In this document: piece after piece, positions 1 through 13,468 of the stretch
Layout: the number at the start of each line of letters is the position of its first letter
How positions within the stretch are numbered: the first letter of the stretch is position 1
Assembly: GCA_036852015.1 (NCBI GenBank)
Contig: JAANDG010000023.1
Span: forward strand, 186,001 to 250,000
Length of the DNA: 64,000 nt
Reading direction: 5' to 3'
Source: Pelodera strongyloides
Taxonomy: Eukaryota > Nematoda > Chromadorea > Rhabditida > Rhabditidae
Position numbers and translations under genes: made by a program
The notes under the pieces: generated by a model
What the model was told of the DNA's origin: nothing
Database searches by the model: none
Seen by the model: only the letters and a program-made list of their open reading frames with translations

Positions 1-702
1 TGAAGAAATATAAGAGAAAAATAAAGGGAGCAGGGAGGAGGAGGAGCTTTTGTTGTTCAGAAGCCGTCCCTGGGGGATGAACGTCGCATTTGGGTTTGTC
101 CTCATTTACCGTGAGTACGGACCGCAGCACAGAAGAAAGAGAACGATCGAAACCAATCCACCCACTCACAATGGAATACATCGCGGGCAATTCATTAGGC
201 AAAGAATGTGGCTCAATGTAAAAAAAAATATTTAACGTGAGCTGCAGGAAAAATAGGCTAAACTTCCGGGTTTTCCACGCAACACGCATTGTCGATTTTA
301 TGCTATTATGCAAATTTGAGTTTGCATTAGAGTTTGATGCTATATTCATTGCCATAAACAACAAAGTGTCGGAATATTACTTCAAAATATCGTAACTTCA
401 AAATATCGTAACTTCAAAATTTCGTAACTTCAAAATATCGTAACTTCAAAATTTCGTAACTTCAAAATATCGTAACTTTTTCTATCCTTCTCCAACAAAT
501 TATTTTGGCGTGATTCGAATCAGAAACATATTCTGCTACGAAGGCCCGAAAATCGAAAAAAAAACCGGGTTCAGTGGGTAAACCGAAATATATCCGAAAA
601 ATAGAAGCCAGAACAGAATTATAGAAAAATAATAAGGAAAATTATGTTTGTGCCATTTGTATGTTAACACATTATGTGCTCAGTAAAAAGAGTAAAGCTC
701 AC
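1..702. other. Non-coding stretch, probably unc-10 intron
   Basis: This follows the donor at 702-701 of the last visible unc-10 exon and is therefore most likely intron. It is AT-rich, with no exon-like stretch that keeps the expected phase. Its one distinct feature is the 16-bp tandem repeat listed separately. Confidence 0.5.
378..477. repeat. 16-bp tandem repeat, about six copies
   Basis: The unit TAACTTCAAAATATCG is repeated head to tail about six times. A one-base variant (ATTTCG in place of ATATCG) occurs in the third and fifth copies, so copies alternate. It lies in probable intron DNA and has no coding reading. Confidence 0.9.
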
Positions 703-3700
703 CTATGCAGTTTGTTCTTTTTATGTCGGTGTATGCTGCCTTCTCTGGGCACAGGCTCTACTTCTTTCGGTTTTCCGCTTTGAGAGGGTCGTCGCAGAGC
801 ATCATCTTCGGTACGCGTAACGGAGCGATTACGACGAAACTCTTAAAGCACCCATCGATTGATTGCAGTTAAATTTATCAGCAGATAAAGTTAGGCCCAC
901 ACGTTCACATATTTCATATACTTATAGTCTTTTCTCAACAAAATAAAGCACACTTAATTTGCCGAAAACATCTCATCCGTAACTCAATTACCTGCTCTGT
1001 TAGCAGTGCCTCCGGTGCTCATACCTGCGTTGCTCACGGATCTAAATCGTTGGCAGAATATATCAGAAATGCACTGAGGCGTCGAAGCCGGTTGAACTAC
1101 TCCCTTTACTGAGACATTCTATGAGTATGACCCCAAAAAACACTTAATGTAAGTATTATCGACGTTATCCAAAGTTCAAATATTAACGAAAACTCACCCA
1201 AATTGTTGTCCTGAAGACATGTCATTCATTTGACCATTAGACGGTGATTTATCCCTACGTTGATCTCGCCTCCTCCGATCGTCGTACTCTTCTCTGAAAT
1301 GTTCCAAAAAATATTATTACTGTAGTCACAAATGCTTTAGCTCTCGTTGCAAATGGGAAACGGACAGGATAGTCAATAGGTTCACCGACATACGTATACA
1401 ACTTGAAGTGGTAGAGATAGACAGAGGCGTTGCCTTGCTTGTGAGTTTTCTCATTAAAGGATTAAAGCTGGAGCACTGTCCCTCTCAACAAGTTTGTTGA
1501 AAAGCACAACAGTTCGATAAAACTGTGTGAACGTCCAAAAAGCGTGCATAACCGTTTGAAAGGAGTTTGGTTGGTGAATACCAACTTTGGAGAAAAGTAG
1601 GCTGGCGAACAACATGATGAAAATACGCAGACGAAAAGAGGGGAGGTGTTCACAGGCAAAGGCATTCGCGAATTCAATTGAAATAAGAAGATAGCTGTTC
1701 TTTCGGGTAAGAAGACATTCCGGATGCTATCAACCTTTCTGAAGAATCTCTCGTCGCCTCATATGATCTGTCTACAAGGTCTGGATGTCTGCGCCTCTCG
1801 CTTGATGAAATGTCCCGGTGATGTTCTCTTGCGCTAATTTGGTCTCTCCTTTCTCTGGCGTTTCTACGTGGAGATGATTGGTGCTCAGACTGCTCTTCGG
1901 GCAAAGTTGCCATTCTAAAACGTCTCACACCCGCTAGTCAAAAATGGGAACTTGAAACCATAACTACTTCTGGAAACAGTGAACAAACAACTAGATTGAG
2001 GACAACTACAGGGATGAGGAGCCAAAGGAAAAAAATTAAGATGTCACGCAAATGTCAACGCTAAAACAAATCGAAAACATCGATAATATATCTTTACAAC
2101 CGCAACAGGAAAAAATTGTTTTCTAACCCACCGGTCTTTGTTTTCAGCCTTCGTCCACTCTTCACCAGTATCCGTGTAGAAAACAGGTCGTTGGTTTTCT
2201 TCGTTTCTAAAAAAAGTACATGTGACATTCAAAACCCATTAATAACAGTGAATCCGCTTTACCATTTCACATCACCATACCTCTGTCTGTCTTCCTTTCG
2301 TCGACGGTCTTCTTCTCTACGTTTCTCCTCTTCCCGTTGTCTCTCCTTCTCCCTATCCATTGACGCCTGATTTTTAAGTCGTCCTTGGTCAGAAGTTCGA
2401 GTTGCACTAGAAGTAGCAGGACCAGGACCCCGCTGTTGGTGCTGCTGTGGTCCACTTTGAGACGTTCTCCTTGTGTCATGCTGCTGAAATGGTTCTGTCC
2501 TTTAGTATATGAATTACTCTTTTATTATAGTCATTGTTTGTTTTTCTTGTTAAATATCAGTCTGCACAAAAATGTCCGTCAGTCAGTCGAAGAATGTTAG
2601 TAAAGACCAGTCCAAACACAGCAAATATCTCACAAGGAGCGCGCATCGTTAAAAGATCCTCCCTGGAAATGAGCCTATTATGGGTAAATAAAGCATGGCA
2701 AAGGGTATTTTAATATATGTTCCGAAATCTCTATGGACTTCTGGAATTCAGAATATGAGCCCCGAAGTTATAGCGTTGTGGCAATTTTGTTGCAATTGGC
2801 GCCTTTTCTTGACAATTAAATCATCGGTATTGTAGTGTAGTGGATAGCTCTCCAGCTTGCGGTTATTGCGGCCAGGGTTCTTTCCCTCAGGAACTTTTTT
2901 TTGCAGTTTTTTTTACATTATATTTCTATAGGAAAAGTGTATCCAACATCATTATTTTCGTTCAAAATCATTCAAAAGGTGCTGTCTTCACTGTCTGCAT
3001 CTTCGTGCAAAATAATCTTCTTTCTTTTTTTTGCCCATTTTCCACCAATAGCCTTGTCAATCGCATACAAATATTTAGAAAAATAGGTGAATATGAAATT
3101 TACTTTAACCGAACAGTGAGAAACAACATTTGATACGAACACTAGCAGCGATGGAACTCTTCGATAAATGTGGCAAGTAGAATTCATCATGAGATAGATG
3201 AGATAGACCGATAGCCATGTGATGTGCCATGAGCAATGTTCACTTTAAGACACCAGCAACTTTGTCAGTTAAACATATGTGTCTATGATTTAGTGCATGT
3301 TTCTCACTGTTCGGTTAAATAAATTTCATATTCACGATTTTCTAATTTTGATGCGATGAAAGGCTATTGGGAAAATGGCAAAAAAAAGAAAAAGATTTTG
3401 CACAAGATGCAGACAGTGAAGACCGCCCTTTTGAATGATTTTGAACGAAATAATGATGTTGGCTACCTTTCCTATAGAATATAAGCAAAAAACTGCAAAA
3501 AAAAGTTCCTGAAGGAATAGAACCTGGCCGCAATAACCGCAAGCTGGAGAGCTATCCACTACACTACAATACCGATGATTTAATTGTCAAGAAAAGGCGC
3601 CAATTGCAACAAAATTGCCACAACGCTATAACTTCGGGGCTCATATTCTGAATTCCAGGAGTCCATAGAGATTTCGGAACATATATTAAAATACCCTTTG

Positions 3701-6700
3701 CCATGCTTTATTTACCCATAATAGGCTCATTTCCAGGGAGGATCTTTTAACGATGCGCGCTCCTTGTCAGCTTACCTTCGTATCCTGACTCGGCTGTCTA
3801 TTCATTGTACCGTCTGGTGGTATTCTTCTTGGGTCCGTAGGCGTAGATCCAGGACGTTGTTCCAAGCCACGTTGTTGAACAGGCGCAGCTGGGAAGAATA
3901 AAATCATAACATCAGTCATCAAATGAAATCTGATATGCTTCAATCTACGTCCTTTTCCAATTTATGAATGAAACCCAAAAAAAAGGAAGGAACAAAGAAA
4001 GGAATCAAACAACTACGAATACAAGGCTGGTGCAAAGAAAACGGTTGACAAGGAAAGTGAAGTTATCAGGTGACTATTTATACATGTAAACTTTAAGCGT
4101 GGATTGACTTCAAGTTTTTATTGTAGACGTGCGCCTTGTCAATTTGATTTAGAAAGAACACCATCGTATGCGAAACGCAACGTAATGCGCAGTATTGGAC
4201 AACGCTTCAGTAATCAGCTAATTAAATAATGGCCTAATTTAATTACAGGGCCAAACGAATGGAAAATGTCGCTTTTTATCGCAAGCGATTGCCTCAGTAA
4301 AAATGAAATAGCGAGGGGTTTTGGTGGAAAACCAAACAAGAAATAATAAAAAAGAAGTTCTCTGTTTGGAACTAATATTAATAAAAACATTCGTTCTATC
4401 TGGTTTCTATGATTTCGGAACAGCTACCTTGCCGCTGGTGTCCAGTAGGTTGCTGTTGTGCAATTGGTTGTTGTTGCCTTTGTAATGTTTGCTGCTGCGT
4501 TGGTTGTTGTCGTTGTTGTGTAGCTGGCTGCATCTGAGGTGGCGGGCCGCCATTTGGAGGTTTTGCTGCAAATGGGAAGTTTTTGCACGCGGTTTAAAAA
4601 CACATGCTTCAACAAAAGCTTAGGACCCGTGGATAGCAGTGGGATCAAGCTAGAGGATACTACATCAGTGAAAGTTCCATACGTGCACCGTCGAGGACCA
4701 CTTCAATGGAAGGAAAAGAGTAGATGGACGGAATCAGTCACGTCTTACCCATGGATTGCGCAGGTGGCTCTTCTTGAGGGTGATACGGAACATCTTGTTG
4801 CATTTCATCGAAAGGAGGCGGTGTTTGTCCGTCCACCGCAGAAGTTGACGGACTTGGACTGAAAGAGTTCTGCTTGTGGAAAATGAAAGAAGTCATAACC
4901 GCCTTCCGTGCTGACGGGTTAGCTGCACATGCAGGTCACTAGTCCGGCTCCCTTCCCATGCATTCACACCCGGCCAAAGGCGTAAAGTAACTGGGTAACT
5001 CGAGCGAGATGTTTGGCACTGGGAGGCTTAAATTGGGTATGCAAGACCCCGACCGCCTCACTGCTTTAACGAATATTAGTCAATATAACGGGATGCACTT
5101 TATCTCTTTTTTATATTATTCGATAAAAACAAAGAACATTAGGCAGAGACACAAAAACCCAGCGACATCTAATGTAAAGCAATTAGAATATTATCAAATA
5201 ACTCACCTTATGCAGCCTTTTTGATCTTCTGGTTGAAACCATTTACCCGTTTTCATCAAAATTTGCTGCCGCTTTTGACAGAGCGAACAAGCCCAGATTG
5301 CCTGAAAATAAGACAACATGTGAAACCACCAGGTATGTATGATATCGTGATCACAAAAATACGTCCATCCAACAGACTCCCATATCCAAAAAAAAGTCGG
5401 AAACGCATAAATCTGCATACAGAAAAAGAGTTAAGGAATCACCCACTTTATTTTTGCTCTGTGTCCGGCCACCACATCTCGCGCAACTCCGTAACTGGCA
5501 GTAAAAACACTTGTGTCCGATGCCATCAGCAAACTTTGTCTTTTGACATATTTGACAAATGGCATCATCCTGAAGTTGTCATTTAATATAGTAGGATGTT
5601 GTTTAACATTGTAAGAAGAATAACACGACTTCTATTGTTCATGTATTCGCTAGATGGTCGAAATGCTACAGCTGTCAGATGATGTTAATAAGTATCTGAT
5701 ATGTTTTGCAACGCCGAGCGCATTGCGGTCAGCAACCAACATTGAAATCATGAAGAAGTCATCCTAACACTAAACAATCTACTTTAATAGACTACCTGAG
5801 TGCCGACCAACTTCCTGGCGTTCTCTTTCCGTTCATTGATTTGTTTCTCAATGCCTTCTAGTTCTTGATCGGCTTTTCTGAAAAATGTCAAAATCTTCTT
5901 TTGTAATCAAATTCCCCTGATTCACAACGCGTTACAACTTTTTTTTGACAATCCACCAATCGCCGTCTGACTTTGTTTTATCTTGCTTAGGTTTGTTTTG
6001 TCGACAACTACATAGTGTTGTCTTATCAAGCGTGTTTGTCCATCGTTTCAAAAACGAAGTTACTACATTTCTGCAGACAGTGAGTACCCCAAAGCCGGGC
6101 GGAAAATCACCAGACCCAGTCGTATGATCACTTTGTTCCGAGGGATAAATACTAAGTCAGTCAGTTCGTAGGCTAAGAAGGACACTAATGAGACTGGCGC
6201 ATGGGCAACCAAACAAAACGAGCTCCCTCAAAACGGCAATCAAACGCCGGGCGAGAGAAAAAGAGAAGAGCAGAGAAAGAAAGAGACCGAAAGATACGAA
6301 TAAGAGATACATAGAGTTATAGAGTGGTACACAGATGGAACATCATAACAGATATATCTAAAAAAAAGAGTAGCAGTTTTGGATAAGTGGTCTTGTACCC
6401 AGATGATAATAAGGCACACAAGCGAAACTAAATGCTATGCCCAAAATGAACACAAATAGTAGACCCCTCACTGCTCGTATCAGTTTTTTTTTGTCAACCA
6501 TGAAAACTTCGTGCGAACCCGTTCCATTTTCGGAACTATGTTGCCCTCAAGCATATTTCAGTTGACTGCGAATATCGGTCACCTTCCGCCTCTCACATAG
6601 AAACAGAAATGAATAATTATGCGGTTGGAGTGGGCTTTTGCAAAAAAAGGCAATTTTCGAGTATGGCGTCATGAGATGCCCAAAACAAATCGACCCCCTC

Positions 6701-8854
6701 CCTGCTCTCAGCTTTCCGTAGCATACCTTGAGTCTAATGAATGCAGGAAGGATATCACTCACTAATGACAAGTGGTTCACTTCTTCCGCACGGAACCTTT
6801 AAAGGGTCGCGGTCACATCATATTTATACCAAGTGTAAAAAAATTCAAGGTCAATATGGTTCCAATATCAAATTACAGGCTCAAGTATTCTTGACTGCGG
6901 TTGGGAAAATTGTCCGTTGCATGGACGCAATTGCCTCAGGCAGCCCCAGGGTAAGTCCAAACTCTCTTGTTTCAATTGCTCTCTCTCTATTTATACTGTA
7001 AGGTTAGGAACTTGAGACAAAAAGGAGCATGTTTAAACGAGCACCTGTGATTTGATATTGGTACCATATTTGACTTTGAATTTTTTTAGCACTTGATAAA
7101 AATAAGAACAAACCAACAATCGTGAAGTGACCCCGACCCTTTAATATTGACAATGCAGATCAAGTGGATCCTCTTCGAAATATAACGGTGTTGCCCTGTT
7201 AGGCTCCTGAATAACTTCCCTGACTGGAAACATGGCAGCCCTCCCCTCACCAGTGAAATGTTTCCCTCAATCCGGCCCTCTGGGTGGGAAGCTGTAGTGT
7301 TTAAGTGATGTGTGTAGATCCCAATTTGCATCCGTAATCTACGGAGGCACGCACATTTGGGGGCAACAGAGAACATACCGAAAGCTAGAAGACGCCATAA
7401 GAGATGTATACATACAAATACTAAAGATATAAGTTGACACTACACTAACCATACATAGCAAATGGTTTATCAGCTTATATAAAAACGTTCAAGAACCGCT
7501 CCAACAACCAGTGGCTTATTAGTTCAAGCAGAGCAAAATACTTTTTTTTAAACTGCAGTTATACGTGGAAGTTGTTATTCGAGCAATAAGGTACTATCTG
7601 ACACTCCTTAACTCTCTATAATAAAGCATGTGGCATTGGGAGATCCCCCTCAATTCTCATTTCCCCAAATATCTCGAGTTGAGCCGTTCGCTTGTGGTAA
7701 ACCCTCCTTGTACATCCGTATTCCATCGTGGTTCTCTTTATTGGAAACGGCTTTGGCGGTTCCGAGTGTCTCATGTTACACGCGTATGTATGTACGTATG
7801 TGCGCACAAAAATCGACCCACTCCAAAATAAGTGGCACCCACCGATCCTAGGGGGATTCATAGTTTTGTTTTTACAGCATCACCCATAAGAATCTGCGCG
7901 AACACTGCTCAAGTTGAGAATACGGAATATTCCGATGTAAATTTAAATTGAGACGTTGAAGAAGCAGCATAAACCCTATATGTGTTGCATGTAGAAATGC
8001 ATCTCCCATAATTCTCAAATGTAACGTTAAACAAGTCACTTCATGCAAGGGAAAGGAAATAACACTTTAAGTGTTTGAGTTTGATCAACTGACAGTCGTT
8101 TTTTGACTGATTATCTAACGATAAATGCTCCTCCAGGATGTGGTACAAGAGAAGAAGTGTTTCTCATTTTCTGACAACATTGTTTCCGGAAACTTTAGTG
8201 AAGTAAATTGCGACTATGGTCATCTTGATAGTTGGAATCAAAATGAACTAACCATAATACACCTTTTTAAAAATGAAAGAGAACGTTTAATGTCCCTTCT
8301 AGGAGATTTGATATCAGTGGGAATGGGGCAAATGACGTCTAACGTAGAACAGAAGCGAAAATAGAATGCAGTAAAAGAGAAAAGGAGTATGAATACCCAA
8401 TTGTCGGAAAAATTAGATGCCACCAACAGTCGGATCAAACGGAAAACGAAACAACATTCATGGAAATAATTAAGTTAAATGCTAAAACTAACTGTGATAT
8501 TTGCACTTCTTTTTCCTCTTCCGCTCGTTGCCGCTTGAAGACCTAAATTCATTTTTATAATTAGTCTAACCGCCAGATCCGTGCACTGCGCAACATAATT
8601 TTTAATTTGAATTGTTGATTGGTATGGGACGCGGTTTTGAATTTTTTAAGTAAATTTTCTATGCCAGTCTCAAGCGGAAGAGCAAAGATTACATATAATG
8701 CATATGAATGCAGTTTTCAAGCATACGCTTCACAAACTACGTATAATAATGATGTAATTCAATCATAACCAAGCTATCATCTACGTACCTGTTCAATGAT
8801 CTCGCGCTCTTCAGCGCTTAAATGCGACAAATCGGGCATCGGCGGTTCGGCCAT
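703..8854 (-). CDS. unc-10: RIM/UNC-10 active-zone protein, N-terminal part (3' end outside window)
   Basis: RIM is a presynaptic scaffold that binds Rab3-GTP through its N-terminal helices and zinc finger and primes synaptic vesicles. Phase-consistent coding exons, 5' to 3': 8789-8854, 8493-8542, 5796-5877, 5447-5569, 5207-5301, 4749-4858, 4428-4565, 3776-3888, 2281-2483, 2132-2206, 1735-1914, 1198-1293, 992-1041, 703-841, about 506 codons. The start ATG is at 8854-8852 and the protein opens MAEPPMPDLSHLSAEERE. Residues 1-66 form a charged Rab-binding helix (ADQELEGIEKQINERKENAR). A two-zinc RIM finger follows with Cys pairs at about 71/74, 87/90, 95/98 and 112/115 (CQICQKTKFADGIGHKCFYC; WACSLCQKRQQIL), then GKWFQPED. 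Next come a Pro-rich stretch, a Gln-rich stretch near 4428-4565 and an Arg/Glu-rich region. The PDZ and C2 domains expected of RIM are not in the window, so the gene should continue past position 1. The donor chosen at 1735 is the least certain boundary. Confidence 0.9.
2826..2894 (+). other. tRNA-like segment in left foldback arm
   Basis: TAGTGTAGTGG matches the eukaryotic tRNA A box (TRGYNNARNGG). GGTTCTTTCCC is a degraded B box, and a run of eight T (a Pol III-type terminator) follows at about 2895. Acceptor and T stems do not pair well, so this is a tRNA-derived sequence rather than a functional tRNA gene. Confidence 0.4.
3505..3573 (-). other. tRNA-like segment in right foldback arm
   Basis: This mirrors the left-arm segment. 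It keeps the same A box and a better B box (GGTTCTATTCC, fitting GGTTCNANNCC), followed by a T run. The A box resembles those of Asp, Glu and Val tRNAs. Stems are poor, so it is best read as an internal Pol III promoter relic. Confidence 0.45.
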
Positions 8855-8930
8855 CGCTCACAGCTGACGCGACGCGGCCGCGACGCCGTCGAGCGAAGGG
8901 CCACGGTCCCACACAGTGTGGGCGGGTGCC
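8855..8930 (-). promoter_or_regulatory. GC-rich 5' flank of unc-10 with a palindrome
   Basis: The bases just upstream of the unc-10 ATG are strikingly GC-rich (CGACGCGGCCGCGACG) in an otherwise AT-rich region. They hold a perfect 7-1-7 palindrome, CCCACACAGTGTGGG at 8908-8922, next to GGGCGGG. This could be 5'UTR or core promoter. No TATA box or spliced-leader acceptor was identified with confidence, so the regulatory reading is inference from composition and position. Confidence 0.35.
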
Positions 8931-9610
8931 AAATTAATCAGTAAGTGCAGAAAGCACTGCAAAACAGTTACTACTCTATAAATAAACTCAAAGAGTCAAA
9001 TGATCCAAGAAGTAAATAATCGAAAACATTAAAAATGATAGTTTTTCTTCGCCCACATATCGTGACAAAGTGGAATTGGCAAAGTGTAGGATCATGATAT
9101 ATGCACAGAATATTGAATACAAACGGGGATTTTCACTGACATCGTTAATATAAATGTACAACAGTCACTAAATGTTAATCAATGAAGCGCCGAAAAAATA
9201 GATTCTACAGTTTATGAGAGAAGCTGTTTATTTATGTTATGAATGTTCCATTACTCGAGTAAACCACAGTACCCACGTTTTGGGAAAAAAATTGGTATAA
9301 TTGTTATGACCAATTAAAACGTGCTAAAGTAAACAAACGTTTCGAGATGATGAATACTAATTTCGGGAGCAAATTTGTTGGGAAAATTGCGAAAACACAA
9401 TTCAATTTGGATATTCATGAATAAAAGACGGAAAGGGGGAGTGCCCAAAATCCATCACAGCGTAAAGTTTAATTAAAGTGCACTCGTTAATCTTCGACGC
9501 TTTTTTGGGATCAAGATACACTTTACGACCGTATATTCAATTGAGAGGAAATTGATACCGAAATATGAGGACAACGAAATATTAATTTCGAGTGGGCGCA
9601 GGAGATATAC

Positions 9611-9636
9611 TATATACTATATATATATATATATAA
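9611..9636. repeat. AT dinucleotide run
   Basis: A simple TA repeat (TATATATATATATATA) in intergenic DNA between unc-10 and the next gene. No other function is visible. Confidence 0.85.
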
Positions 9637-10604
9637 AACCGTAATGTATTTATAATCACCACAAACTACTACCACGTAATTGAAAACTACTAGTTTTGAA
9701 TAAGAGTAGTCTACTCTAAAAAAACATGACTTTTGAGTAGAACAAGATTCTTGAGAACCTTTTTCGACTAGCAATCACGATTATTTAAAAGACTAACAAT
9801 AAGAATTACTTCCACGGTCACTTAGATTGACATCAGAACATTCGCGTGTGACACTCTCGCATATAAAAAAAATCGGCTTAATTTTGTTTGATTCGTGCCC
9901 GAATGGCGAATAGACTGCAAATTAATTTATCGAGGAAAAGTGAAGAAGCGTACATGAGGAACAACAGAATAGTGAAACATAAAGCGTGGGAGGTAGAGCA
10001 TTGGAAAGGAGAGGCTAATTGATAAGACACAGGAGAGGTTACTAGTTTCGCTTCCGTAACAAAAGCTTGCAGACTCTCCAGAGTAATGTTTCTATCGTAA
10101 GATACACTTGCAATATTAAAAGTTATAGGGATTTTAGTTACATACTAATGGTAAGACTAGGACTAGGTTTACTTTAACATAGCAGATGGATTTACACGTT
10201 ATGCGCTCGAATCAGACTGCCGTTGGATTGCTTAATACGACGGAGGGGTGTCGAGAAGGTATAAGTACCGAGGCAAGAGGCATCCAGAAGTGGTGAGTCG
10301 CATAAGCCGCACACGCATAAATTCAAAAATCCAACATCAAGAATGCAAGCTGATGGTGTTACCTATTCTAATCTAGATAAGTCAGCTTCATTGACAAACA
10401 CGCATAACTAAAACAAATATTAGGGAAACTACCATCCACTGTTTTTTTTGCAACAGAACTCGTATAACTGTTTTTTTTTTCAGAAGTTCGTCGTATGCAA
10501 TGACAGTTTTACTGTAAATATGCATATGCAGATATACACACCCACGCACATACAGTCGTACATATACGACACTCAAACGCTCATGCATATAGGTATATGC
10601 ATAT

Positions 10605-10632
10605 ACACACACTCCTCACACACACACACACA
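10605..10632. repeat. CA-rich microsatellite
   Basis: Imperfect CA repeats, interrupted once by TCCT, in a wider stretch (from about 10530) rich in ATATGCATAT and CACAC motifs. It explains the short Thr/His-rich open frames seen here. Confidence 0.8.
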
Positions 10633-13313
10633 TCCTCTAGTTTCTAGTGAAAATTAGCACTCAAACGGGACAAGAAAAAAAGTAATCAGCCGCCGCAGAA
10701 TTTAATTGCTTTCCCTCTAGGTTTACAAAAAGTGCACCACTTTGCCAAAGACGGCTGCTAAACAGCTTGAATTACATAATATCATTACTTGAGGGACATT
10801 TAATTAAATCAATGCAAGCAACTACGAATATCAAGTTCTACGCGTGATTTGTATCAGCGACGTTTAAATTGACAACCAAACGGAGCCTATAATAAAAAAA
10901 ATTGAATATGGAATTGTTTGACCCAGTAACCTCGACATCAATGCATAGTGTTAAGCAGCATGATACGTGGTTTGTGACGCGCGTGCTGGACAGTTGTATC
11001 CCCATGTACAAAAAGCAAAGTGTCCTCCATTCCGTGCCAGATAAACATGCACTTCACAAACTACATGTCATACAGTTTGAAGAAAAACATGGTATAATGG
11101 GAAAATGAATAGCTGAAAAGGAGGCAATCATATATATCACCCAAAATAATCTAGTAATAATGTGTGTGCTTTCAAGGCAGTAGTCTGCGTGCCCGCGCGA
11201 AATTTGACACCATTTAACGCCCGTCTGACGGCAATAACCAATCTCGATGGGTAATTTAAATGCACCACACTTATGCCAAAATAGACATCATTAGGAAAGT
11301 TCACTGAAACACATCTCTTCATAAAGCAAATCACAGAAAAATAATGCAATAGTTCAAGGTGTCTTAAATACTTGTAGAATTTATGCGTGAGTAATAAATG
11401 GCTGAACTAAATTATTAAATATAAGATATCATATTAAAAATAAGAGGAAAGGAGCAGGTGAAAGGCAGACAGAGTTTTTTTTTCCGAGCACAGAACGACT
11501 TACAGATGGCAATTGCTTATAGATATAAAGATGCATATTCCTTTCCTATTCATAAAAGGTTTGGAGGTTTTAAATAAATAAAAATCCAGATCACGTGCTA
11601 AATGACCAATTTGCGGTGCGAAACTTTTCGTACAAAACAGTATATTAAAAGAAACTTCAATCGGCTTGAATAATTGCATTAAGATCGGGCAAAAATATAT
11701 CAACAAAAATGCTTCCAGGTGCGAAGGAGGAGCGAACGAAAAAGAAAAGAGAATTAAACAACCGAATATGAGAATACGTAGTATTTTTTTGTTGAGCGAT
11801 GTAATTGATTTAATGCGTCCCCACAGAAAATAACGCCAGCATTCTCGAACTACTCTAACTGATCCACAATATAATTTAAACCTGCAGGAAATGAATTAGC
11901 ATAAATGTGATGGAAAGGACAGATCAAGATATTTATGAAATTTATGCCAAGCATGTTACTGAATACATTAGAACTCTATGCACCCTTTCGCTAGCCGATT
12001 GTTTCAAACTGGGCCAAATATTGCTCAAATTAAAAGCAGATGTTGGCCAAGAATATAACACAAAGTATAAAATAAGGACTTTTAAAGTGCAACAACTATC
12101 CGCAAATATCTTTCAGAAATATTTTGTTTTGATAATTCCATGTCGGGAAACGTGCACACGCAGTGATGGAGTAACTGCGGTAGGCTTCCTGACTATTTTC
12201 AACTACTGAATGAAAATAATAAACCGCTAGTGGTATACGTTAGTTTTTATTCTGAAATTGCAAAATCCACGAAAAGCGTTCACAAACTTCAAATTGTTTC
12301 TGAAACACAAGTGAACTAAGCAACGAAACTACAAAAATCATATTGTTGCTACAAAAGTTACTGAATTAAAAAAAAACATGAAAAGCAATGACGCGCAAAG
12401 GTATTCATGCAATAAAAAGTGGTCAGAAAGAGCACATTAGCTGGCATATACTTATGAAGAAGATGCAAGTTTGAGCTTGCTCATTTTCGTATATTGGAAT
12501 ATTGGGAGACGTGCACATGCAGTGATGGAGTAATTGTGGTAGGGCTTGGATCGATATATGGTGCCCCATGAAAACAAGGGAGGGGGCCAGTTGCGGCCGT
12601 GCGCCCCTCTACTACACAAGCTCTGGGGCACTCCCCGCACCTGACTGAAAGAAAGAAAGGGATTTCACGGATAGAGCAACCGAAGAGCTACACCCTAATC
12701 CAAAGCCACACAAACGACTCATTGTCTAATTTATTGGCGAGTTTTAGAACATCCTTCGGTATTGGGGTATTGGTATGACTAAACAATTTTTTGAATAATT
12801 CTTAATCAGCTAGAGGCGTTAACTAAGGCAGTAGATCAAGCCGGCACTTAGCTTTGTCAAGATGAACAATGGACATAAAAAGGTATGATGTGACTGAATT
12901 CAATATGTACCCTTGACGCCCTGATGCATTTAATAACGAAATTTTGTTATAGTTAACAAGCTCCCATCTAGATACGCCCCTCTTGCCGTTTATGTTTTTG
13001 ATCCTCTATGATGAATGTAGTAGCGGTCGGAGATTTGTTCCCATGCCCCCGGGTTCATTACTCAAATAGTTCAGTCATGGTCTGCGTAAGAATAAATATC
13101 TCTTCTCTAGCGCTTCCTTTTCTCCAACACCCTCTCCATGCCTTTGTCTTTCTCACTTCGAGTTGGAATTTCCGAAAAGGGAAACAAACGTAGACATCAC
13201 TTTTTTGGTTTCATAGTAAACTTTGACGCGATGAAGAGGAGCTGCTTCTTTCAAAGACATGTAACAGCGACCCGATGAAACTAGTCGTGAGGACAAGCTC
13301 ATGAATCAGAATT

Positions 13314-13468
13314 GACATAATATAGTCTAATGGTAAGTCTACCGATCAAATGAGCGATGTGAATGTATCCGTTCCAAATAGGGATTCGCCGTGTGACATA
13401 ATATAGTCTAATGGTAAGTCTACCGATCAAATGAGCGATGTGAATGTATCCGTTCCAAATAGGGATTC
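13314..13468. repeat. Tandem duplication, 81-bp period, with tRNA-like boxes
   Basis: Two identical 74-bp copies (13314-13387 and 13395-13468) are separated by the 7-bp spacer GCCGTGT. The second copy carries TAGTCTAATGG, a good tRNA A box, and runs into GATTCAACAC, a good B box. The spacing (about 60 nt) is longer than in most tRNAs. The copies being identical implies a recent duplication. Confidence 0.85.

Larger units (their letters stand above)
2634..3766. mobile_element. Foldback (long terminal inverted repeat) element in an unc-10 intron
   Basis: The left arm (about 2634-3123) and right arm (about 3299-3766) are near-complete reverse complements separated by about 175 bp of unique spacer. 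Outer ends read AAGGAGCGCGCATCG and its complement. No transposase frame is present and no clear target-site duplication is visible, so this fits a non-autonomous foldback or MITE-like element. It sits between the unc-10 exons at 3776-3888 and 2281-2483. Its right end is only about 8 nt from the splice donor (GT at 3775-3774). Each arm carries a tRNA-like segment followed by a T run. Small indels between the arms show it is not brand new. Confidence 0.85.
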
